Below are positions 6,572 to 8,610 of a stretch of 8,610 bases of DNA, piece after piece. Positions within the stretch are counted from its first letter, which is position 1. Each line of letters begins with the position of its first letter. The stretch spans positions 1-8,610 of the forward strand of contig CAJBLW010000206.1 of NCBI GenBank assembly GCA_903953985.1. The letters run 5' to 3'. The translations under genes were made by a program, and so were the position numbers. This DNA is from an uncultured Burkholderiales bacterium (GTDB lineage: Bacteria > Pseudomonadota > Gammaproteobacteria > Burkholderiales > Burkholderiaceae_C). The notes beneath the pieces are model-generated. The model had not been told where the DNA came from. It did not search any database and saw nothing but the letters and a program-made list of their open reading frames with translations.

Positions 6572-7207
6572 ATGGAAGTTTTTGAGTTCTTGATGCCCAT
6601 CTTCACCGAATACGGCTATTTGGCCGTGTTCGTGATGCTGTTGATCTGCGGCTTTGGTGTCCCCGTTCCAGAAGATGTGACCCTGGTCACTGGCGGTGTC
6701 ATCGCCGGTCTGGGCCACGCCGATGTACACACCATGTTTGCCGTGGGCATGGCAGGCGTCATGATTGGTGATGGCCTGATGTTCACGCTGGGGCGCCTGT
6801 ACGGTGAGCGCATTTCCAAATTGCCTGGTTTTCGCAAAATCCTGACTCCCGAGCGCTTCGCCAGCGCACAAGATGCCTTTCACAAATACGGCAAATGGGT
6901 CATGTTCGTGGCCCGTTTTCTGCCTGGTCTGCGTACGCCTGTGTTCTTTTCGGCGGGCATGAGCCAACGGGTGAGTTTCGGCACCTGGTTTTTGATGGAC
7001 GGCTTTGCCGCCCTGATCAGCGTACCGATCTGGGTGTACCTGGGTTACTTTGGGGCGCAAAACTGGGACTGGATGTTTGGCGTGCTGCGCCAATTCCAGC
7101 ACGGCATTTTTGCCCTCCTGGGCATCGGCATTGTCTGGTTGGCCTGGCGCTGGTGGCGCAAGCGCCAAGCCAATCTGGCCGCCAAAGCCTCTGGCGACGT
7201 CTCTTAA
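6572..7207 (+). CDS. dedA: DedA family (VTT/SNARE-associated domain) membrane protein
   Basis: Inner-membrane protein of 211 residues. DedA proteins are linked to undecaprenyl-phosphate and phospholipid recycling across the membrane and to proton-dependent envelope homeostasis; the lipid moved by this member is unknown. Seen here: a re-entrant N-terminal motif CGFGVPVPEDVTLVTGG (26-42) with the conserved acidic residue at Glu34, GVMIGDGLMFTLGRLYG (62-78), and the hallmark ARFLPGLRTPVFFSAG (114-129), whose Arg115 and Arg121 match the two arginines essential in E. coli homologues. Hydrophobic segments follow to about 190, then a basic tail WRWWRKRQ. I take ATG at 6572 (MEVFEF); a TTG at 6563 is in frame but neither has a visible Shine-Dalgarno, and ATG at 6593 is another option. 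It leads a likely three-gene plus-strand group. Confidence 0.93.
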   Translation: MEVFEFLMPIFTEYGYLAVFVMLLICGFGVPVPEDVTLVTGGVIAGLGHADVHTMFAVGMAGVMIGDGLMFTLGRLYGERISKLPGFRKILTPERFASAQDAFHKYGKWVMFVARFLPGLRTPVFFSAGMSQRVSFGTWFLMDGFAALISVPIWVYLGYFGAQNWDWMFGVLRQFQHGIFALLGIGIVWLAWRWWRKRQANLAAKASGDVS

Positions 7208-7218
7208 GCTGCCCACGC

Positions 7219-8112
7219 ATGGGCCACACCTCCCCCAAAAGCCTGGCGGTTGCCGGGCTTCTGTTCAATGCCTTTGTCTGGGGCGTGTGCTGGTGGCCGC
7301 TCAAAGAACTCGAGGCCCTTGGCCTGCACCCCCTTTGGGCGACCGCACTGGTCTACGCCTTCGTCTTCGTGTCCATCGCCTTGTGGCTTTGGCGCAGAGG
7401 GCAACTTCAGAGTTGGGGCGGCCACCCCGGGCTGTGGCTCTTGCTCCTGGCCTCGGGCCTGACCAATGTGGGCTTCAACTGGGCCGTCACGGTGGGCGAC
7501 GTGGTGCGCGTGGTACTGCTCTTTTATTTGATGCCTGCTTGGTCGGTGCTGGTCGCCTGGTGGCTGCTGGGTGACAAACCCTCCCCCATGGCATTGTTGC
7601 GCTTGCTGCTGGCGCTGGCAGGTTTGTTCATTGTGCTCAAGACCCCCGAGACCCCCTGGCCCGTACCCGAAAGTTTGGCCGACGTGCTGGCCCTGATCGG
7701 TGGCCTGACCTTTGCCATCACCAACGCGTTGCTGCTGAAACTCAAAGACACCCCCAGCTCGTCGCGCACCCTGGCGATGTTTGGCGGCGGCGCGGTCATG
7801 GCGACATTGGCAGCCTTCGTTGGCTTGGCCACAGGCGTGGTGGCGGTCGGTGGGGCCCCAGCTTGGACCTGGTTACCGCTGGTAGCGCTGCTGGGCATCT
7901 CGTTTTTGTTGGGCAACCTGGCACTGCAATACGGCGCAGCGCGACTGGCCGCCCACACCACGGCGCTGGTCATGCTGTCCGAAGTGTTATTTGCCAGTGT
8001 GTCCTCCGTTTTGTTGGGTGCTGCACAATGGGAAAGCCGCACGCTATGGGGTGGTTCGCTGATTTTGCTGGCAGCTCTGCTGTCGGTGATGAACACCTCA
8101 CGAAAAGACTGA
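7219..8112 (+). CDS. EamA-type DMT family transporter
   Basis: Inner-membrane transporter of the drug/metabolite superfamily, 297 residues, with two EamA repeats of five helices each (about residues 10-140 and 152-292). Typical marks are FNAFVWGVCWWPLK in helix 1, YLMPAWSVLVAWWLLGDKPS closing repeat 1, and MLSEVLFASVSSVLLGAAQWESRTLWGGSLILLAALLS (split here over residues 252-289) closing repeat 2. Families of this kind export amino acids, metabolites or drugs; the substrate cannot be told. ATG at 7219 is 11 bases after the dedA stop. No Shine-Dalgarno is visible, so it may depend on ribosomes arriving from dedA. The frame stays open upstream inside dedA, but that part is the shadow of dedA and not family-like. 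Confidence 0.92.
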   Translation: MGHTSPKSLAVAGLLFNAFVWGVCWWPLKELEALGLHPLWATALVYAFVFVSIALWLWRRGQLQSWGGHPGLWLLLLASGLTNVGFNWAVTVGDVVRVVLLFYLMPAWSVLVAWWLLGDKPSPMALLRLLLALAGLFIVLKTPETPWPVPESLADVLALIGGLTFAITNALLLKLKDTPSSSRTLAMFGGGAVMATLAAFVGLATGVVAVGGAPAWTWLPLVALLGISFLLGNLALQYGAARLAAHTTALVMLSEVLFASVSSVLLGAAQWESRTLWGGSLILLAALLSVMNTSRKD

Positions 8113-8123
8113 ACCGCGCCAAC

Positions 8124-8127
8124 GGAG
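8124..8127 (+). promoter_or_regulatory. Ribosome binding site of the glutathione peroxidase gene
   Basis: GGAG seven bases before ATG at 8135. It is the only good Shine-Dalgarno in the plus-strand group and settles the start of the peroxidase gene. Confidence 0.75.
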
Positions 8128-8134
8128 ACCATCC

Positions 8135-8610
8135 ATGAGCCTTTATGACTTTGAAGCCCAAAGCATCGACAACCAAGCCGTGGCCCTGACACGATACAAA
8201 GGCCAGGTGATGCTGATCGTCAATACCGCCAGCGCCTGCGGATTCACGCCACAGTTCACCGGGCTGGAAAAGCTGCACAAAACCTACGGCGCTCAAGGCC
8301 TGGCCGTGCTGGGATTTCCGTGCAACCAATTCGCCAGCCAGGACCCGGGCGACGACGCACAAATCGCCAACTTCTGCCAAAAGAACTTCGGCGTCAGCTT
8401 TCAGATGATGAGCAAGGTCAAGGTCAACGGCTCTGATGCCCACCCCCTGTACCAATGGCTCACGGCAGAAGCCCCCGGCATTCTGGGCAGCAAGGGTATC
8501 AAGTGGAATTTCACCAAGTTTTTGGTGGGGCGCGACGGTCGCGTGATCAAGCGCTATGCGCCGCAGGACTCGCCGGAAAAGATCGCCAAGGACATTGAGG
8601 CAGCGCTGGC
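8135..8610 (+). CDS. Glutathione peroxidase family protein, Cys type (partial, C-terminus off the right edge)
   Basis: Cytoplasmic thiol peroxidase that reduces hydrogen peroxide and organic hydroperoxides. I translated 158 residues from ATG at 8135: MSLYDFEAQSIDNQ, then VNTASACGFTPQF with the peroxidatic Cys35, LGFPCNQFASQDPG with Gln69, and KWNFTKFLVG with Trp124 and Asn125, completing the Cys-Gln-Trp-Asn catalytic tetrad. Cys81 in NFCQKNFGV sits where thioredoxin-dependent members keep the resolving cysteine, so thioredoxin rather than glutathione is the likely reductant (family knowledge plus inference). Members are about 160-165 residues, so only a few are cut off. It lies 22 bases after the EamA gene and may share its transcript. 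The frame is intact, with no sign of damage. Confidence 0.95.
   Translation, partial: MSLYDFEAQSIDNQAVALTRYKGQVMLIVNTASACGFTPQFTGLEKLHKTYGAQGLAVLGFPCNQFASQDPGDDAQIANFCQKNFGVSFQMMSKVKVNGSDAHPLYQWLTAEAPGILGSKGIKWNFTKFLVGRDGRVIKRYAPQDSPEKIAKDIEAAL

Noticed and set aside
7524..8192. Minus-strand open frame of 222 codons opposite the EamA gene
   Set aside because: Low-complexity Ser/Ala/Pro-rich product, antisense to a clear ten-helix transporter; a shadow frame.

Overview
The window looks like an ordinary chromosomal segment of a betaproteobacterium. A Burkholderiales/Comamonadaceae-type organism (Limnohabitans or Rhodoferax relatives) fits best. This rests on the GC-rich coding style, an alanine racemase that begins MPRPI, the TRAP transporter subunits and the general protein flavour. 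It is an inference from pattern, not a database match. I see no insertion sequence, phage gene, CRISPR array, tRNA or rRNA. Nine protein genes fill nearly all of the window, and no gene-free stretch exceeds about 215 bases.

Left two thirds (1-6359): six genes, all on the minus strand. In transcription order they are: a secreted phytase-like/esterase-like protein (6359-4989); a clear Rho-independent terminator (4946-4912); alanine racemase alr (4899-3805); the alpha and beta E1 subunits of a thiamine-diphosphate 2-oxoacid dehydrogenase of the acetoin/pyruvate type (3680-2661 and 2670-1696, overlapping by 10 bases); and the small and large membrane subunits of a TRAP transporter, dctQ (1538-1020) and dctM (1023 to beyond the left edge, ATGA overlap). 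No E2, E3 or TRAP solute-binding gene (dctP) lies in the window. The E1 pair next to a TRAP transporter suggests uptake and oxidation of a small organic acid or ketone, but the substrate cannot be read from the sequence.

Right third (6572-8610): three genes in line on the plus strand. They are a DedA/VTT-domain membrane protein, an EamA-type (DMT) transporter that starts 11 bases after it, and a Cys-type glutathione peroxidase that runs off the right edge. The short gaps (11 and 22 bases) suggest one transcript.

The 212-base divergent region (6360-6571) between the phytase-like gene and dedA is the richest in possible control signals: an FNR-like palindrome, 11-base direct repeats that resemble a weak Pho box, and two small inverted repeats. 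No convincing new system was found. The points most worth a second look are the diverged orphan E1 pair beside the TRAP genes, the alr start that sits directly behind a terminator, and the FNR-like site.
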